DNA of 64,000 nucleotides from Hyalangium versicolor (GTDB lineage: Bacteria > Myxococcota > Myxococcia > Myxococcales > Myxococcaceae), in contig NZ_JAHXBF010000010.1 in the NCBI RefSeq assembly GCF_020103695.1, positions 248,001-312,000 on the forward strand, written 5' to 3'. Shown piece after piece: positions 61,483 through 64,000 of this stretch. The position numbers were made by a program, and so were the translations under genes. The notes under the pieces were generated by a model. That model searched no databases and was not told where the DNA came from. It saw only the letters and a list, made by a program, of their open reading frames with translations. Position 1 is the stretch's first letter; each line of letters begins with the position of its first letter.

Positions 61483-62637
61483 TCAGCCGGTCTGGCTGGC
61501 GGACGAGGACGAGGAGCTCACACCGCGCATCGTCTCTTCGATGAGCCAGCGGGTGACGGCGCGCGTGTCGTTGTTGCTGTTCTTGTAGACCTCCAGCTGC
61601 CGCTCCGCGGAGGTGCCTTCCGTGACGATCTTGCGCACGTTGGCGACCTCGTGCGAGGTGCCCAGGATGTCCGAAGCCTCGGAGACGAACTCGATCATCT
61701 CCTCGAGCAACTCCGTGTACGGGCGCTCCTTCTGCTGGCCGAAGTCGATGAGCTTGCCGCGGATGCCGTAGCGGCTGGCCCGCCACTTGTTCTCCTCGAC
61801 GAGCGGCGACATGTAGTGGCGCCAGGACATGTTGCGCCGCAGCAGCAGGTACAGCTTGGCCACCAGCGCCTGGATCAGCGAGACGATCGCGATCTCCTGG
61901 TGCAGGTTGGTGGGCATGTCGCAGATGCGGATCTCCACCGTGTCGAAGACGTGGTGGACGCGCACGTCCCACCAGATCTTCTTCCCGTTGTCGATGCAGT
62001 TGGTCCGGATGAGCAGGTCCACATACTCCATGAACTGGGAGTAGCTCTCGAACGTGGGCGGGATGCCGGTGCGCGGGAAGCGCTTGAAGATGAGCGTGCG
62101 CTGCGACTGCTGGCCCGTGGCGCGCCCCAGCCAGAACGGCGACGAGGTGGAGAGCGCCAGCAGGTGCGGCAGGAAGTACCGGATCTGGTTGGCCAGGGCG
62201 ATGGCCGTCTCGCGGTCCTTGATGCCCACGTGGACATGGAGCCCGAAGATCAGGTTGCCGCGCGCGATGTCCTGCAGGTCCTCCACGATGACGTGGTAGC
62301 GCGGGTTGGGGGTGATCTCCTGGTTCTTCCAGTCGCTGAACGGGTGCGTGCCCGCGGCGACGATGTTCATCCCACCCTTCCGCGCCAGCCGGTCCAGCTC
62401 GATCCGCATCTCGGTGAGCTCGTTGCGGACCTCGTGGATGCTCTTGCAGATACCCGTGCCGACCTCGACGACGGACTGGTGCATCTCCGCGCGAACCCGC
62501 TCGCGGAGCACCGTCTTGCCGTCATCCATCATCTTGGAGATGTACGAGCGCAGCTCGTGCGTCTGCCCGTCGACGATCTGGAACTCTTCCTCGACACCCA
62601 GCGTGAACTGCCCATCCAGCGGAGATGGCGCGCCCAT
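61483..62637 (-). CDS. YbdK-type carboxylate-amine ligase (GCS2 family)
   Basis: 384 residues from the ATG at 62637; the frame reaches 62748, but that part lies within the ATP-grasp gene. The N-terminus LGVEEEFQIVD is the glutamate-cysteine ligase 2 signature; GLHVHVGI in the middle and VEIRICDMPTN are the other conserved segments. Family members join an amine to a gamma-carboxyl with ATP; E. coli YbdK has weak gamma-glutamylcysteine synthetase activity. The next gene upstream is an ATP-grasp ligase, five bases away. A Ser-rich tail (GVSSSSSSASQTG) ends the protein. Confidence 0.88.
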   Translation of the reverse strand: MGAPSPLDGQFTLGVEEEFQIVDGQTHELRSYISKMMDDGKTVLRERVRAEMHQSVVEVGTGICKSIHEVRNELTEMRIELDRLARKGGMNIVAAGTHPFSDWKNQEITPNPRYHVIVEDLQDIARGNLIFGLHVHVGIKDRETAIALANQIRYFLPHLLALSTSSPFWLGRATGQQSQRTLIFKRFPRTGIPPTFESYSQFMEYVDLLIRTNCIDNGKKIWWDVRVHHVFDTVEIRICDMPTNLHQEIAIVSLIQALVAKLYLLLRRNMSWRHYMSPLVEENKWRASRYGIRGKLIDFGQQKERPYTELLEEMIEFVSEASDILGTSHEVANVRKIVTEGTSAERQLEVYKNSNNDTRAVTRWLIEETMRGVSSSSSSASQTG

Positions 62638-62642
62638 GTTCG

Positions 62643-63650
62643 TTACCTCGCCTTCGCGACGGCAGGAATCGCAGCAGCAGCAGTGGCCCGGGGGCTGGCC
62701 GGAGTGGCCGCCTGTCGGGGTGCCTTCTTCTCCAGGTAGCGCTGCCACGCGTGGTTCGTGTCGTTCTTGCGGCCCTCACGCGCGGCGCTGATACACAGCT
62801 CGGACATCTTCTCCAGGCACCACTCGTAGTTGTCCGGGAGGATGTGGTGCGGATACATGTCCGGCGCCGGGTTGGTGAAGTCGATCGCGTACGGAACGCC
62901 GTCCTTGATCGCAAACTCCACCGAGTTCATGTCGTAGCCCAGCGCCCGGTTCAGCTCGCGCGCGTTGTCGATGATGCGGGCCTCGAGCGCGGCGGGCAGG
63001 AAGTTCTTGTCCGGCAGGTAGCTGCGAGTCTTCACGTCGTAGCGGATCATCCGCACGTGCTCGCGGCCGATGACCAGGCAGCGCACGTAGTCATCGAACT
63101 CGATGAACTGCTGCATCGTCAGCACCAGCTGGCCCGAGTCATTGTAGACGCGCATCAGCTCGTCCATGTTGTTGACGCGGTTGACGTTGCGCCAGCCACC
63201 GCCGTCCGCTGGCTTGCAGATGGCCGGGAAGCCCACGTACCGGGCGATGGCCTGCCAGTCGAGCGGGTAGACGAGGTTGTTCAGCGAACGCTGCGGATCG
63301 ATGGCGGGGATGTACTCGCGCTGCGGGAGCATCACCGTCCGGGGAACGGTGACGCCGATGCGCGCGGCCAGCGAGAAGCCGAAGAACTTGTCATCCGCCG
63401 AGAACCAGAACGGATCGTTGATGACGTAGGTGCCGGCCAGCATCGCCGCCTTGAGGTGGAACCGGTAGAACGGCACCTCGTGGCTGATACGGTCGACGAG
63501 CACGTCATACTTCGCGGTGAAGTTCTCCGGGGTGGCGTCGATCTTCGCCAGCTCCGCTTCGAAGCCGGGGACCTTGTTGATGCGCTCGATGAGCGCCATC
63601 GGGAAATGGTCCCACTCCATCCCTGCAATGATTCCAATCTTCTTGTTCAC
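62643..63650 (-). CDS. ATP-grasp (RimK/GshB-like) ligase
   Basis: 335 residues. ATP-grasp landmarks in order: DVLVDRISHEVPFYR, KFFGFSLAARIGVTVPRTVMLP, the lysine of GFPAICKPADGGGW, MQQFIEFDDYVRCLVIG and the metal site YAIDFTNPAPDM (N-x-x-P in place of the usual DxN/E pattern). The C-terminus carries an Ala/Pro tail. The ATG overlaps the stop of the amidotransferase gene (ATGA), and the YbdK ligase follows by five bases, so these form one operon. It likely makes an amide or peptide bond on a small molecule or protein tail. Confidence 0.86.
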   Translation of the reverse strand: MNKKIGIIAGMEWDHFPMALIERINKVPGFEAELAKIDATPENFTAKYDVLVDRISHEVPFYRFHLKAAMLAGTYVINDPFWFSADDKFFGFSLAARIGVTVPRTVMLPQREYIPAIDPQRSLNNLVYPLDWQAIARYVGFPAICKPADGGGWRNVNRVNNMDELMRVYNDSGQLVLTMQQFIEFDDYVRCLVIGREHVRMIRYDVKTRSYLPDKNFLPAALEARIIDNARELNRALGYDMNSVEFAIKDGVPYAIDFTNPAPDMYPHHILPDNYEWCLEKMSELCISAAREGRKNDTNHAWQRYLEKKAPRQAATPASPRATAAAAIPAVAKAR

Positions 63651-64000
63651 GTATTGCTCTCCGCTGAAACCGCGGTTTCCGTAGGACGTCCGAAGGCATC
63701 CAGGCCCACGGCCGCGTCGTATGTCGGCATGTCCACCGGCGCCCAGTCACGATCCAGTGCCAGCGCGTTGAAGCTCCGAGCCATCCACCCCGGCAGCAGC
63801 AGCGCATAGGTGCGTGCCAGCCGCGTCGGATCGTCGATGGTCTTGCACATGCGGCGGTAGATGAGTTCGCCGTAGGTCTCGATGACGGCCTTGGCCTGCT
63901 CCGGGCGCTCGAGCCAGTTGAGCACCCCGGGCCGGTCCGCCTCGGGGTGGAAGATGGTGCCCTCGACACCCGAGGAGAAGCGGAAGGCCATCAGCCCTCG
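63647..64000 (-). CDS. Class I glutamine amidotransferase-like protein (partial)
   Basis: The frame runs from the right edge to a stop overlapping the ATP-grasp start. The 118 visible residues are a C-terminal part: the end of a class I amidotransferase domain with the catalytic His-x-Glu in GTIFHPEADRPG, then a helical tail (about 90 residues) ending TETAVSAESNT. The nucleophile cysteine would be outside the window. An in-frame ATG at 63991 is not the start, since the conserved domain is incomplete. It is the first of the three coupled genes seen here. Confidence 0.75.
   Translation of the reverse strand, partial: RGLMAFRFSSGVEGTIFHPEADRPGVLNWLERPEQAKAVIETYGELIYRRMCKTIDDPTRLARTYALLLPGWMARSFNALALDRDWAPVDMPTYDAAVGLDAFGRPTETAVSAESNT

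Overview
This 64 kb window is high-GC chromosomal DNA from a myxobacterium, most likely suborder Cystobacterineae. The strongest marker is a CarD regulator with an acidic linker and three AT-hooks (29512-30468), followed by its partner CarG (30532-31044). Other markers are the many exported lipoproteins with myxobacterial architectures, a two-domain PilZ protein and a membrane-anchored Ser/Thr kinase. No rRNA, tRNA, insertion sequence, prophage or CRISPR array was seen.

Layout. (1) 1-2797, plus strand: end of a CoA-transferase operon (subunits A and B), a PcaF-type thiolase, a small unknown protein and a hot-dog thioesterase, i.e. the last steps of an acyl-CoA ring-cleavage route. (2) 3125-18523, minus strand: an almost complete dcw (division and cell wall) operon, mraZ-STAS-rsmH-ftsL-ftsI-murE-murF-mraY-murD-ftsW-murG-murC-murB-ddl, with mostly 1-4 base start/stop overlaps. 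A clear sigma-70 promoter and MraZ boxes lie in front of mraZ. ftsQ, ftsA and ftsZ do not follow ddl; the cluster ends at two copies of a dispersed hairpin repeat. (3) 18840-22846: exported proteins and a PilZ protein. (4) 22868-24938: an ECF41 sigma factor and its oxidoreductase, with a matching ECF41 promoter. (5) 24979-29437: lipoprotein, App1-like phosphatase, Ser/Thr kinase and a small secreted protein. (6) 29512-36935: carD-carG, a glycosyltransferase pair, lipoprotein, cytochrome P450 and TesB thioesterase. (7) 36957-46810: a metallophosphoesterase and a run of small redox and detoxification enzymes arranged around two TetR regulators, each with visible palindromic operators. (8) 46954-58232: an M28 peptidase, a large surface lipoprotein, an acyltransferase, a GIY-YIG protein, DAHP synthase, a short-chain dehydrogenase, a CPPC thioredoxin and a LysR regulator. 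(9) 58309-64000: a decayed gene, a repeat-rich protein, and a cluster of an ATP-grasp-like protein, a YbdK-type carboxylate-amine ligase, a second ATP-grasp enzyme and a class I glutamine amidotransferase that runs off the window.

The items most worth following up are a dispersed intergenic hairpin family (five copies, always 3' of genes, with compensatory stem changes), the amidoligase-type cluster at the right edge, the self-contained ECF41 module, and the two TetR operator sets.
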